From DATAJX01 sp964601735 (GTDB lineage Bacteria > Pseudomonadota > Alphaproteobacteria > UBA2136 > UBA6156), in contig CAZROO010000008.1 in NCBI GenBank assembly GCA_964601735.1, positions 1-56,800 of the forward strand: DNA of 56,800 nucleotides, read 5' to 3'. Position 1 is the first letter of the stretch, and every line of letters starts with the position of its first letter. A program made the translations under genes and the position numbers. The notes beneath the pieces were generated by a model. The model did no database searches. It had not been told where the DNA came from and saw only the letters and a program-made list of their open reading frames with translations. Below, piece by piece: positions 32,793 through 41,152 of the stretch.

Positions 32793-32893
32793 GATGACAG
32801 GTCACAAGGCTACAGGACTACAGGCTTTCGGGATGATTTGCCGACTCTGCTTTCTTATCCTCTTATCCTCTTATCCTTTTATCCTGTCATCCT
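32791..32893. repeat. 11-bp inverted repeat pair around a signal-peptide coding region
   Basis: AGGATGACAGG at 32791 faces CCTGTCATCCT at 32883. Between them are ACTACAGGC-type repeats and tandem CTTATCCT units that encode part of the next lipoprotein's signal peptide. Confidence 0.6.
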
Positions 32894-33573
32894 GCGCCGG
32901 CGGCCGCCAGCCCGACTACCCGCCGCTGGAAGGGACCGGTTTTACCGACCGTGAATGGACGCAGAAGGAACGGCTGATTGCGCGCAGCGACTTCAGCGTG
33001 GAAATCGTCCGTTTTGTGGACAACCGCAACCCCCGCGTGGAAGCCACCGACCCCTACGACAACACCATTTACGACTACGACCCCGACAACCTGATGCAGG
33101 GCGTGACCGCGCGGGCGCCTGTGCTGTTCAACAAGTACCTGGCTTACCGCCCGCGCATGGCCAAGCATTACCGGGTGGAAATCGAACTGACCCGGCTCAA
33201 GACGCGCATCCGCCCCGGCAGCCTCTGGGACGGCCAGTTCGGCCGCTACACCGTAGAACTGGAAGCCCGCGTGATTGCCCGCCGCAGCGACAGCAGCGTG
33301 GCCTTCAACCGCCCCTACAGCATCGAGCTGGAGCGCCGCCGCACCACTTTCAACGGCCGCAGCCCCAGCTCGGACATGGACCGCAACCGCATGTACGATT
33401 TGACCGAAGATGCCATCCGCCAGATGAGCGAGGCCATCGGCTGGCAACTCCGCTCTACCGACAGCCACATTTGGGGCAGCCCCAAAACCGATGCGCTGCC
33501 GCCCGCGCAGTTCATCACCCCCACTGCGCCGGTGACACCGACCAACCCCGAGGTCGGCTCCATCCAAGACTGA
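32833..33573 (+). CDS. lipoprotein of unknown function
   Basis: About 246 residues from ATG 32833. The signal peptide is ICRLCFLILLSSYPFILSSC with lipobox LSSC; an upstream in-frame ATG at 32794 would add an unlikely N-tail. The mature domain has many charged residues and aromatic DPYDNTIYDYDPDN, then a Pro/Thr-rich C-terminus. No family is recognised. It is followed by a terminator. Tandem CTTATCCT repeats in the signal peptide could cause length variation. Confidence 0.72.
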   Translation: MICRLCFLILLSSYPFILSSCAGGRQPDYPPLEGTGFTDREWTQKERLIARSDFSVEIVRFVDNRNPRVEATDPYDNTIYDYDPDNLMQGVTARAPVLFNKYLAYRPRMAKHYRVEIELTRLKTRIRPGSLWDGQFGRYTVELEARVIARRSDSSVAFNRPYSIELERRRTTFNGRSPSSDMDRNRMYDLTEDAIRQMSEAIGWQLRSTDSHIWGSPKTDALPPAQFITPTAPVTPTNPEVGSIQD

Positions 33574-33577
33574 TAAA

Positions 33578-33598
33578 AAAGGGCCGCAAGGCCCTTTA
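33578..33598. terminator. terminator between convergent genes
   Basis: AAAGGGCC pairs with GGCCCTTT around GCAA, preceded by A's and followed by T's, so it can work in both directions. Confidence 0.85.
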
Positions 33599-33620
33599 CT
33601 ACGCGCCAGGCCCTAAGCCC

Positions 33621-34163
33621 TTAAGCGCGGCGCTCGCTGAAATTGGTCAGGATTTGATACGCCACATTAATCCGCTTGATGTATTCCGCGGCTTCCGGCG
33701 CTTTGTTCACATCGGGGTGGTTCTTCTTCACCAGATTCAAATAGCGTGGTTTCAATTCCGGCATCGGCAGCGGTTCGGGAATGCTGAAAATGGCACAGGC
33801 TTCCTTCACGTCGGCCGGCAGGGTGGCGGTACTGGGTAACGCCTCCTTATTGGCCTTTTCGGCCTTGATACGCTGCTGAAAGAACCCGAAGAGGTCTTGC
33901 GCGGTTGCAAACGGCTTCACCTCGACCTTGGCGCCTTTGACGCCGTTGAGGCCTTCCATCCATACCGGGCGCTGCCACACCGTGCTGCCGCTTTGGATGC
34001 CCCACAGTTCATTCTCGTTAAAACCTTTGAGGCCGTCCCAGTTTTTGTTGAACTCCTTGATATGGGCCTGGCAGAAATACTGGCGGCCGCGCAAATCACG
34101 CGGGTTTTTGGGAGCCGGAAAGGTTCCTTCTTCGTTACACTGGGGCCAGCTGCACTTGCTCAT
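33621..34163 (-). CDS. J-domain co-chaperone with N-terminal Cys motif
   Basis: This 180-residue protein has an N-terminal part (SKCSWPQCNEEGTFPAP...YFCQAH) with spaced Cys/His that suggests a zinc site. The C-terminal J domain is compact, with the HPD motif in LVKKNHPDVNKAPEAAEYI, so it should stimulate DnaK ATPase. This DnaJ-like type is typical of alphaproteobacteria. It starts directly after the prepilin peptidase stop (TAAATG), with GGAGG inside that gene's end, indicating coupling. Confidence 0.88.
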   Translation of the reverse strand: MSKCSWPQCNEEGTFPAPKNPRDLRGRQYFCQAHIKEFNKNWDGLKGFNENELWGIQSGSTVWQRPVWMEGLNGVKGAKVEVKPFATAQDLFGFFQQRIKAEKANKEALPSTATLPADVKEACAIFSIPEPLPMPELKPRYLNLVKKNHPDVNKAPEAAEYIKRINVAYQILTNFSERRA

Positions 34164-34754
34164 TTATCCTCCCAACATGGGGCGAAGGAGCCATTCCGGC
34201 AAGTGGGGAAAGGCTAAAATGATAAGCCACCCTAAAATGAGCGGTAAACCGAAGGGATGCATGGCCTTGGGCCGCCAGAACGCCAGTGGCAGCCACACGA
34301 TGCAACCCACCGCCACCGCCATCGCCGCCGTTTGCAGCGGCAGCCACGCCAGCATCGCCGCGAGCAATTTGAAATCGCCGCCGCCGAAGTGCGATTGCAG
34401 CCGCCGCTGGCCGGACAGTTGCAGCGCCAGCAACACTACCCCGGCCAAAAACTGCGGCATGGCATGGATTTGGAGGGCGTGGGTAAGCCCCACCGCCAGC
34501 AGCGGAATGGTGTAGATATCCGGCAATATATATAAGGTCAGATCCAGCGCGGCCAGCCGCGCCAGCACCCAGGCCAGCGGCCACAGCGGCGCGGGTAAGA
34601 GGATGGTGCCGAGAATGCCTCCCAGTAGCGTGACGACGCCGTCGGCCCGCAGCGGCAGCCAGCCCGGCAGGACCAGGTCGGCGGGCGCAAGAGTGGCTTT
34701 TTCCCAGGGCCAGAGGCAACTGTGGGCTTGGCGGTGAGCGGCGGGAACCTTCAT
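34164..34754 (-). CDS. A24-type prepilin peptidase
   Basis: This 196-residue polytopic membrane aspartyl protease has the two catalytic Asp in LYILPDIYTIP (or the preceding ALDLTL) and FGGGDFKLLAAM, the latter a clear G-x-G-D-x-K-type motif. It lacks the N-terminal zinc/methylase domain of long PilD, so it resembles the short TadV/CpaA/PilU type. It would cleave the leaders of the pseudopilins encoded at 35.4-37.2 kb, 0.6 kb away but outside that operon. ATG 34754 avoids overlap with hsp20. Confidence 0.88.
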   Translation of the reverse strand: MKVPAAHRQAHSCLWPWEKATLAPADLVLPGWLPLRADGVVTLLGGILGTILLPAPLWPLAWVLARLAALDLTLYILPDIYTIPLLAVGLTHALQIHAMPQFLAGVVLLALQLSGQRRLQSHFGGGDFKLLAAMLAWLPLQTAAMAVAVGCIVWLPLAFWRPKAMHPFGLPLILGWLIILAFPHLPEWLLRPMLGG

Positions 34755-34806
34755 AAAAACAGCATACGACAAAGCCTCCTTCGCCGTCAGCCCGTGCTTT
34801 TGCCGA

Positions 34807-34834
34807 TTGACAAAATAAATTAGCACTCTATATT
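34807..34834 (+). promoter_or_regulatory. hsp20 promoter
   Basis: -35 TTGACA (34807-34812) and -10 TATATT (34829-34834) have 16-bp spacing. The -10 lies inside the CIRCE element. Confidence 0.8.
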
Positions 34835-34846
34835 TATGAGTGCCAA
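34820..34846 (+). promoter_or_regulatory. CIRCE element (HrcA operator)
   Basis: TTAGCACTC, nine bases, GAGTGCCAA: 17 of 18 positions match the CIRCE consensus inverted repeat. It overlaps the -10 of hsp20, so HrcA should repress the gene until heat stress. Confidence 0.93.
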
Positions 34847-34875
34847 TAATGGGGCAAACAAAAGGAGATAACCAC

Positions 34876-35328
34876 ATGAAAACATATGACCTTCTACCCT
34901 TCGGATTTGGCCGCCCGGCGTTTGGCAACGCCTTTCCGACAACCATTTTTGAAGACATGAACCGCCTGATGGACAACTTTGGCAGCACCGCCGCCGACCT
35001 GATGCCGCGCCTGGACGTAGCCGAAACATCCAGGGCCATCACCTTGCAGGCCGAATTACCCGGCATGACCGAAAAGGACATTGATGTTCAGGTGCATGGT
35101 AATGTGGTGACCATCAAGGGACAAAAGCGCCTTGAGCGGGAAGAAAAAGACACCAACTGGCACGTGGTGGAACGCCGTAGCGGCAGCTTCAGCCGCAGCC
35201 TGCAACTGCCGTTTGAGCCCGAGGCCGATGCGGTGGATGCCAGCGTGAAGGATGGCGTACTGAAAGTCAGCATCGCCAAACCCGCCAATAATGGGGCCAC
35301 GAAAATCACCGTAAAAGCGGCACATTGA
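34876..35328 (+). CDS. small heat-shock protein (Hsp20/IbpA family)
   Basis: This 150-residue protein has an alpha-crystallin domain at about residues 45-140 (PRLDVAETSRAITLQAELPG; VVERRSGSFSRSLQLP; DGVLKVSIAKP with the conserved G-x-L and a final I-T-V near the IXI position). It is an ATP-independent holdase that binds unfolding proteins. AAAGGAG precedes ATG 34876. It is controlled by the CIRCE/HrcA site just upstream. Confidence 0.95.
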   Translation: MKTYDLLPFGFGRPAFGNAFPTTIFEDMNRLMDNFGSTAADLMPRLDVAETSRAITLQAELPGMTEKDIDVQVHGNVVTIKGQKRLEREEKDTNWHVVERRSGSFSRSLQLPFEPEADAVDASVKDGVLKVSIAKPANNGATKITVKAAH

Positions 35329-35341
35329 GGCGCGAAGGTCT

Positions 35342-35368
35342 AAGGGGCCATGAGGCCCCTTTTTTATT
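35342..35368. terminator. terminator of hsp20 (probably also of the pilus operon)
   Basis: AAGGGGCC pairs with GGCCCCTT around ATGA, followed by TTTTATTAT. The pilus operon ends 15 bp away on the other strand. Confidence 0.88.
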
Positions 35369-35382
35369 ATCTGCCGGCACCG

Positions 35383-36276
35383 CTAATTGTTGAAACAGTC
35401 GGCGTCGAACGAAAAGCAGATGCTGGCCGAGAATGGCGGGTCGGTGCGGCCGGACACGTTGCTGCTGTAGTGCAGCGTGCGACCCCAGGGGTCATGCGCG
35501 TAGGTGCTGGGCAGCCCCAGGTCGTTCATCAGTTGCGTCATGTCATTCTCATCGCCGCTGTTGTAGACCGGCTTTTTAAGGATGTCGGACGCGTAATAGA
35601 CCACGCCGCTGGCGCTGTTGGCGTTGCTGGGCGGATAAAAGTTGAACTGCGTGTAGTTTTTGTTGTTGGTGTTGGTGCACCAGTCCGGCGGCTTGAGGCC
35701 GGTGCAGCTGGCCTGGGCCTCGACATACGCGGCGTTTTCGGCCGTTTGCAGCTTGTCGATAATGAGCTGTGCGCGGGCGCGGTAGTCTTCCAGCCGCGCC
35801 ATTTCGATATCGCGCGTGCTCATTTTGGTGCCAACGTCGTCGTTAAGCGGTTCCCACTGGGCAAAGTCGCTGTCGGTGGAAAGCGATGGGCTGTTGGCCA
35901 CACCATCCTTGCCGGCACTGTAGACCACCGCGTAATGCACGGTGATGGGGTTACCCTCGAGCGTTACCGTGGAAGAGAACCGCTCGTAGTACCAGGGGTT
36001 GCCCCAAGGGTCTTTTTTAAGTCCCGGGTCGGTCACCAGACCGCTTTGGAACAGGATGTCGAGGTTCGGCGGCAGTTGGTTGATGCCGACGCTCTGGTAA
36101 TATTTGAGAATGGAATCGCGCAGGTTCTGCGCCCCAAGCTCGGCCTGCTCCACCTTGCTGCGCTCGAGCCTGCTCATGATGGTGATGCCGCCCGCGGCGG
36201 TAAGGATGGCAGCAACGATGAGCGCGATGCGCGCGTCCATGCCAAACATGGCGCCACGCTGCGCCAGCCGGGTCAT
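35383..36276 (-). CDS. GspG/PilV-like pseudopilin (last gene of pilus operon)
   Basis: This 297-residue minor pilin-like protein has an N-terminal leader MTRLAQRGAMFGMD, then the hydrophobic helix ARIALIVAAILTAAGGITI and a periplasmic domain. GspG-type D-P-W-G signatures occur twice (KKDPWGNPWYY, HDPWGRTLHY), and there are several Cys near the C-terminus. It lies downstream of another pseudopilin, as minor pilins often do. ATG 36276 is 14 bp after the previous stop; an in-frame extension to 36339 would overlap that gene. Confidence 0.82.
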   Translation of the reverse strand: MTRLAQRGAMFGMDARIALIVAAILTAAGGITIMSRLERSKVEQAELGAQNLRDSILKYYQSVGINQLPPNLDILFQSGLVTDPGLKKDPWGNPWYYERFSSTVTLEGNPITVHYAVVYSAGKDGVANSPSLSTDSDFAQWEPLNDDVGTKMSTRDIEMARLEDYRARAQLIIDKLQTAENAAYVEAQASCTGLKPPDWCTNTNNKNYTQFNFYPPSNANSASGVVYYASDILKKPVYNSGDENDMTQLMNDLGLPSTYAHDPWGRTLHYSSNVSGRTDPPFSASICFSFDADCFNN

Positions 36277-36292
36277 TAAACCCCGGCGCTTG

Positions 36293-37204
36293 TCAGTTGG
36301 TGCCGGAGACCGGCGTTGTCGGCGTAACAAACGAAGCATTATTGTTATCGGTTTGTTGTTGGTCGTTGGTGTCGCGTAAATTCAGTTTTTGAGTATAGGT
36401 GTAATTCCACGGTGTCGTAAACGATAATGCCGCATTGTCGTTGTCGCCGAACTGGTAATCGAACGGTTTGCCCCAGGCATCGTGGTAACTGAACTGCGCC
36501 GCCAGCCGGCTGTATTCGCCCACACTGGGGAAGCGCATGTTGCCGGCGTAAAAAGCGTAAATCTGCTCGGCCATGCCTTCCAGCGCGCTGGTGCTGTCGC
36601 GCATTTGCTTGCTGCGCACCGCCGAGGTGTCGAACGTGACCACCGTGGTATTACTTTGCGCGGCCAGCGCGAGGATGTCGTCGGCATTGCCGGCACGGTA
36701 AACCTGCGCGCGCCGGAGGATGTCGTCGGACGCCGTGACCCCTACCCGCGTATTGCCCGCACCGAAGTTGGCCTTGGGGTCTTGCTCCTGCACGCCCACC
36801 ATCACCTGCTCGCCGCCGCGGGTTTTGCCGGTAGCGATGGTGGTATACGGCATGGCCCGTTTCACGTCGATGTCGTCATGGTAGTTATCGCGGGTTTCGG
36901 TCAGCATCGAAAACTGGATGGCCTTGGCCATGTCTTCGGCCTGGGCTTTGTCGTGCGCGGCGTTCCTGGCCTGCTGGCGGGCAAGTTCCTGTTTGGCCCA
37001 TTGCAGGCTGAGCACCGAAAAAATACTCATGCCGATGATGAGGCCGAACATGAAGGGCGAAATCGCCCCCCCTTGAAGCGAACCAATCGCTAAACGCTCT
37101 CCGGTGGGATGGATTTTTGCTTTTTTGCGATGGCAGAGCACCGCAAGCGCACTTTTGAGGTGCGTGCGGAGCGCAGGATGAGAAAAAAGTAAAAAGCCGC
37201 CCAT
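36293..37204 (-). CDS. pseudopilin-like protein with element-derived N-terminus
   Basis: About 303 residues if ATG 37204 is used. The pilin-like part begins at GSLQGGAISPFMFGLIIGMS, a membrane helix followed by a charged helix (KQELARQQARNAAHDKAQAE) and a periplasmic domain with a D-A-W-G-K-P-F motif like GspG. The ~35 residues before it (GGFLLFSHPALRTHLKSAL and on) are encoded by palindromic element PE3, which also supplies the start codon. The native start may have been lost or may be a non-ATG codon after the element. Confidence 0.75.
   Translation of the reverse strand: MGGFLLFSHPALRTHLKSALAVLCHRKKAKIHPTGERLAIGSLQGGAISPFMFGLIIGMSIFSVLSLQWAKQELARQQARNAAHDKAQAEDMAKAIQFSMLTETRDNYHDDIDVKRAMPYTTIATGKTRGGEQVMVGVQEQDPKANFGAGNTRVGVTASDDILRRAQVYRAGNADDILALAAQSNTTVVTFDTSAVRSKQMRDSTSALEGMAEQIYAFYAGNMRFPSVGEYSRLAAQFSYHDAWGKPFDYQFGDNDNAALSFTTPWNYTYTQKLNLRDTNDQQQTDNNNASFVTPTTPVSGTN
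37103..37203. repeat. palindromic element PE3 within pilus gene
   Basis: Arms GGATGGATTTTTGCTTTTTTGC and AAAAAAGTAAAAAGCCGCCC-type sequence face each other around GCGCAC/GTGCGT. This is a diverged relative of PE2 at 38051, with which it shares both outer ends. Confidence 0.78.
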
Positions 37205-37214
37205 CCGGGAGCGT

Positions 37215-38153
37215 TTACATAGCGAACGGAATGGCCAGGTCGTATGTAACACCATTAAACTCCAAGGTAACCTTGCGCGACTGGATGGCCCGCACGGTGA
37301 CAGGCAAGGTAAAGATGCGCTGGTAGAGTGAGGGCTTTTCTTTGCGTTGTTTGGCGATTTCGGCCACCTCGTCGGCATAGGCCTGCTGGTAGGCCTTGAT
37401 TTGCAGCGGCGTAAGCCCCTTGGCATCCGGCATTTGCTCCTGCAGCACGTTGAGCAGTTCGTCGTCGGACGGCGTGACGGTGATGCTGGCCTTAAGTTGG
37501 TCGCCCACTGCGTAGCTGACGCCGTTGATGATGGCGCGGCGTTCAGGCGAGGTCATCACCCCGCCCAGCTGCAGGCCGCGCAACAGGTAGCTGAGCTCGT
37601 AGCTGCGCAGGTCGGGGTTCCAGTTTTGCAGGTATTCGCGCAACCGCTGCTGCATGGCCCCCTTGAACTCGGAGAGGTCGAGGCCGGCAGGCACGTTGAG
37701 TGCGGGGAGTTCGGTCTGGCTGGGCTCGGCACCGCTGCCTTCGTTGATGACGATGGCCGCAGTGGTGCCGCTGACCGCCGTGCCGCTGACAGTTTTGGAG
37801 ACCGGCACCGCCAGGCCCAGCGGGTCGATGGTCGCGCCTTCCAGCAGGTCTTGCAGTGTCGGCAGCGGCTTTTGGTTTTTGCCCTGCTTGTAATAATCGT
37901 CCACCACGTCGGCGCGGGAGAATTCGAAGTCCGGCTGCCCGGCAAAAGTGCGCGGCCAGTTGAACCTGCTGCCGGTGGTGGGCGCGGGTATGGTTTGCGC
38001 AACGGCAGCGCTGGCCAGCAATAGCATGGCCACAGTCCAGGCATTCGCTAGGCGGGATGGATTTTTGCTTTTCTCCGACGCACGAGCACCGCAGCGTACA
38101 CTCTTAGTACGTGAGGAGCGCAGGGCTAGGAAAAAGTAAAAAGCCGCCCGCAT
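37215..38153 (-). CDS. exported pilus-operon protein with element-derived N-terminus
   Basis: About 312 residues from ATG 38153. A signal peptide (LANAWTVAMLLLASAAVAQ) is preceded by ~33 residues encoded by palindromic element PE2 (FYFFLALRSSRTKSVRCGAR and on), so the export signal is not at the very N-terminus unless translation starts at GTG 38033 or ATG 38027. The mature domain is unknown; its place in the operon suggests a periplasmic assembly or pilotin-like factor. It is not a secretin. Confidence 0.72.
   Translation of the reverse strand: MRAAFYFFLALRSSRTKSVRCGARASEKSKNPSRLANAWTVAMLLLASAAVAQTIPAPTTGSRFNWPRTFAGQPDFEFSRADVVDDYYKQGKNQKPLPTLQDLLEGATIDPLGLAVPVSKTVSGTAVSGTTAAIVINEGSGAEPSQTELPALNVPAGLDLSEFKGAMQQRLREYLQNWNPDLRSYELSYLLRGLQLGGVMTSPERRAIINGVSYAVGDQLKASITVTPSDDELLNVLQEQMPDAKGLTPLQIKAYQQAYADEVAEIAKQRKEKPSLYQRIFTLPVTVRAIQSRKVTLEFNGVTYDLAIPFAM
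38051..38149. repeat. palindromic element PE2 within pilus gene
   Basis: The ends GGCGGGATGGATTTTTGC and AAAAAGTAAAAAGCCGCC are imperfect inverted repeats. The core differs from PE1 (17075) by only a few bases. On the minus strand it is open and in frame with the exported protein. Confidence 0.88.
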
Positions 38154-38166
38154 AGTAGAATGCTCC

Positions 38167-38667
38167 TTAGAATTGCGCGGATGGATCGTAGACATACAAG
38201 TATCCTTCGATTTGAACCATGCGCTGGTCTTCCGGCGTGCCCTTGGGCACCAGGCCGCAAGCATAGCAGTAACGGGTAGGCACAAAACCGGGCAACGTCA
38301 CCAGGCGGCGCATCAGTTCCTCGCTCTGGCCGAAGGTGGAGGGTCCGACGATACGGAAGGTGTGACGGTAAAGCATGCGCGAACCGCCGATGGTGCGTGG
38401 CTGGCCGATGAAGCGCCATTCCATGCCCGGCGGGCCGATATCGAGCAGGCGCTCGATGGTGAACTTCTGGTCGTCACCGGTTTGCATGCTCTGGGCCCGG
38501 ACTTTTTTAACCCGCTGGTTGAGGTCGAGCCCTTCCTCGCGCTTGCTGGTGGCGTCTTCCAGCCCGGCCACCTTGGCCTTGTAGTCGGCGCTTTGGTCAA
38601 ACCATTTCCATGTGCCGATAATCAGCGACATCACCATCAGGGCCAGGCCGGCAGCAAACTTGATCAT
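38167..38667 (-). CDS. PilP/PilO-like inner-membrane assembly protein
   Basis: This 166-residue protein has a single N-terminal span (AAGLALMVMSLIIGTWKWF) and a charged coiled-coil region (YKAKVAGLEDATSKREEGLD). The periplasmic domain has two Cys (RYCYACGLVP) that could bond. The layout is that of pilus alignment proteins (PilO/GspM or PilP of type IVb systems). The start overlaps the upstream gene by 4 bp (ATGA-type), indicating coupling. Confidence 0.7.
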   Translation of the reverse strand: MIKFAAGLALMVMSLIIGTWKWFDQSADYKAKVAGLEDATSKREEGLDLNQRVKKVRAQSMQTGDDQKFTIERLLDIGPPGMEWRFIGQPRTIGGSRMLYRHTFRIVGPSTFGQSEELMRRLVTLPGFVPTRYCYACGLVPKGTPEDQRMVQIEGYLYVYDPSAQF

Positions 38668-40004
38668 TGGCCGTCCTCCGCTTTTTTACTTTTGCCGGCG
38701 GTGGCTTTAGCCGGTGTATCGCCTGCCTTGATTTTGCCGCCGACCAGCTTTTGGTACTCACGCCAAACCGGCCCCAGGGGTACCAGGCCTTCCAGCTTGT
38801 AAATACCGCTGGGTTGTTTGCGCACCGCGGCAATCAGCGCGCTGTTGAGCAGGAAGGCCTTGGCCGCAGGCTCTTCTTGCAGCCAGCCGCTGTAGGCGTC
38901 GCGCTTGGCTTCCACCGTCACCAGCAACTGGTCGGGCGGGGTGTCGGCGTCCGGGCTTTTCACCTCAAAGCTGTCGGTTTTGAAATTGCTCAGCTCAATA
39001 GCCCGGCTGGCGTCCTTGACGGTGAGGTAGAACAGTTCGCGCTTTTGCATCATGCGTTCCTGCTCGGTCACCACGCGCTCGACTTCGCCGAACTTGCCAC
39101 CGCTGGGGATTTGCTGCTCGACCACGCGGAGCTGCTCGTTGACGTCATCCACCCGGCGGGCATTGAGCGTAAGCAGGCCCCAGGTGGTAGCCACCATCAT
39201 CATGCCCAACACCAGTACCAGGCTGCCGTATTGCTCCTGGAAGGTGGGGCGGTTGAGCCAGGTGTGGGTGTCGAGCGGCAGTTCGCGTAAGGTCCGCACG
39301 GTGATGCGCTCGTTGGGCGGCAGGTGCTCTGTTTCCCAAGCCGTATAAATGCTGGCACGGGTGGTGCGCGGGTAGCTTTTGAGCACGCTTTCCACGTCCC
39401 GCGCCCAGGTGGTGGGCGTGGTGGGCAGTACGTAGTTATCCTTCACGTCCCAGTGGAACAGCACATCGGCGGCGAGCAGAATATTAACGGTATTGGGCGC
39501 GGCGGGCGCCATGCGGCAGAGGTCGAGCAGCGGCAGGCCGCCCAGTTGCGCCTGCGCCTGGGCGTGGGCACTGGCATCGATGCCCTCTTCGGCCGTCACT
39601 TCGCCCGCCAGGAATAGGTAGGGATCGACCGGCTGGCCGTCATAGCCGCGCGGGGCGAAAAACAGGATGGCCAGGCCGCGGCGCAGACTGTCATCCACCA
39701 GTTCCTGCCAGCTGTCGGCAAACACCGGCATGCGCTCGCCCGAGAGAAGCAGCTCGCTGCGGTTGAGGCCGACGACGCAGAGGCTGCGGAACGTATCACC
39801 CACCTGCCCCACGCGGCGGGCCTGCACTATGTTGCCGAAACGGTCGACGAACATCTTCCAGTACGGCGCGATGATTTGCACGTACGGCTTGATTTGCTCG
39901 ATGACCGGCTTGGCGGCCTCGCGACCGTCATTGTAATACTCGCGCCACGCCGGAGGGATGAGGTCTTTTATCTGGGCGCGGAGTTGGGCGATGAGCTGTT
40001 CCAT
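38664..40004 (-). CDS. PilO-type (R64-like) / GspL-like assembly protein
   Basis: This 446-residue protein has an N-terminal ~260-residue cytoplasmic domain, a single span (SLVLVLGMMMVATTWGLLTL), a periplasmic coiled coil (ARRVDDVNEQLRVVEQQIPS) and a globular domain ending in a Lys/Ala-rich tail. This is the architecture of PilO in R64-type pili or a PilM-PilN/GspL fusion. Start ATG 40004 overlaps the region of the upstream stop. It would link the ATPase to the periplasmic parts. Confidence 0.75.
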   Translation of the reverse strand: MEQLIAQLRAQIKDLIPPAWREYYNDGREAAKPVIEQIKPYVQIIAPYWKMFVDRFGNIVQARRVGQVGDTFRSLCVVGLNRSELLLSGERMPVFADSWQELVDDSLRRGLAILFFAPRGYDGQPVDPYLFLAGEVTAEEGIDASAHAQAQAQLGGLPLLDLCRMAPAAPNTVNILLAADVLFHWDVKDNYVLPTTPTTWARDVESVLKSYPRTTRASIYTAWETEHLPPNERITVRTLRELPLDTHTWLNRPTFQEQYGSLVLVLGMMMVATTWGLLTLNARRVDDVNEQLRVVEQQIPSGGKFGEVERVVTEQERMMQKRELFYLTVKDASRAIELSNFKTDSFEVKSPDADTPPDQLLVTVEAKRDAYSGWLQEEPAAKAFLLNSALIAAVRKQPSGIYKLEGLVPLGPVWREYQKLVGGKIKAGDTPAKATAGKSKKAEDGQ

Positions 40005-40006
40005 TA

Positions 40007-41152
40007 TTATGCCTGCGACATCACGATCGATAACATATCGAGCATCATCACCGCGCCGCCCATAATCCACAACAGGGTGGAGAACACGGCGATGAAACGC
40101 CCGTGGGTGTCGGTAAGGATGCGCTCAAGGATATTATGGGCGTGGCTCATGCCCTCAATCAGCACGTCGTTGACGTTGCCTTCGGTGGGCGCATAGTTTT
40201 CGGCCACGCTCACCGGCGTCACGATCAGTTCGGGAAAGCCCGCACGGGTCATGGCCTCGGCCATGGTGCCACCGGTGGTGATAACGTGGTTGAAGCTGTC
40301 GATTTTACGCTTGAGGATGCTGTTGGTGGTCAGCGCTTCCATAATGGGAATGAGCTGCTTGGGCTTGACCCCGCTGGCAATAAGGTAAGGGAAATACAGC
40401 AGCATCTGGTTATAGGTGTAAAGCGTCAGATAGGTGCCGTAAATGGGGATGGAGAGTTTGATGCGGTCGAGCGTGCCCCGGCCTTGCGGGCTGCCGTAAA
40501 GGGTGAAAATCATGATGAGCAAAACAATAAACGCGCTGGCGAACAGGTACCAGTAATGCGCGCAAAAATGCGTGGTGGCCATAATACCCGCCGGAATGGC
40601 CGCCACCGGCTTACCTTGCTGCGCCTGCAGGTTGGCCATGACCGGCAGGGTGTTGAGCCCGGTGTTGAAGATGCTGACGCACGACATCACCAGCATAAGG
40701 AACGGCGTCAGCAGTTCGGCCATGCCCGCGCGTGAGCTGGCAATGGCCTTGTCTTCCAGCACGCGTAGCACCTCAAAGCTTTTTTGCATGTTGTTGCTGG
40801 CCTCACCCGCCATCACCGCAGCGCGATGGACGTCGGAGAACATCTGGCGCTCGGACAGCATGCTTTGCGACAGGGTTTTACCCTGCGACACTTTTTGCGC
40901 GATACCCACCAGCGCCCCGGCAATAGCTTCTTTTTTCTCCGACCGGAAGGCCTTGGCCACGGCACGGAGCGCATCGGCGGTGGTCTGGCCGGTTTTCATC
41001 ATCATGGCCATGAAAAAGAACAGGCGCTCGCGGTCGCGCGCGCTGATGGAGGTACGGCCGCTGCCCGCGAATGGCGACGCCGTGCCTGCCCGCAGGGCCA
41101 GCGTGTCAGCGAAGGGTTTCGAGTTCGGCACTGAACAGGTTCTCCAGTTCAT
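40007..41152 (-). CDS. PilR/GspF-family inner-membrane platform protein
   Basis: 381 residues from ATG 41152, or about 374 from GTG 41131. It has two T2SS-F domains: the first around FFFMAMMMKTGQTTADALRA, the second around LYTYNQMLLYFPYLIASGVK. Hydrophobic spans occur near LLTPFLMLVMSCVSIF, LFASAFIVLLIMIFTLYG and the C-terminal FSTLLWIMGGAVMMLDML. It forms the rotating platform that the ATPase drives. It overlaps the ATPase gene by about 47 bp. Confidence 0.88.
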   Translation of the reverse strand: MNWRTCSVPNSKPFADTLALRAGTASPFAGSGRTSISARDRERLFFFMAMMMKTGQTTADALRAVAKAFRSEKKEAIAGALVGIAQKVSQGKTLSQSMLSERQMFSDVHRAAVMAGEASNNMQKSFEVLRVLEDKAIASSRAGMAELLTPFLMLVMSCVSIFNTGLNTLPVMANLQAQQGKPVAAIPAGIMATTHFCAHYWYLFASAFIVLLIMIFTLYGSPQGRGTLDRIKLSIPIYGTYLTLYTYNQMLLYFPYLIASGVKPKQLIPIMEALTTNSILKRKIDSFNHVITTGGTMAEAMTRAGFPELIVTPVSVAENYAPTEGNVNDVLIEGMSHAHNILERILTDTHGRFIAVFSTLLWIMGGAVMMLDMLSIVMSQA

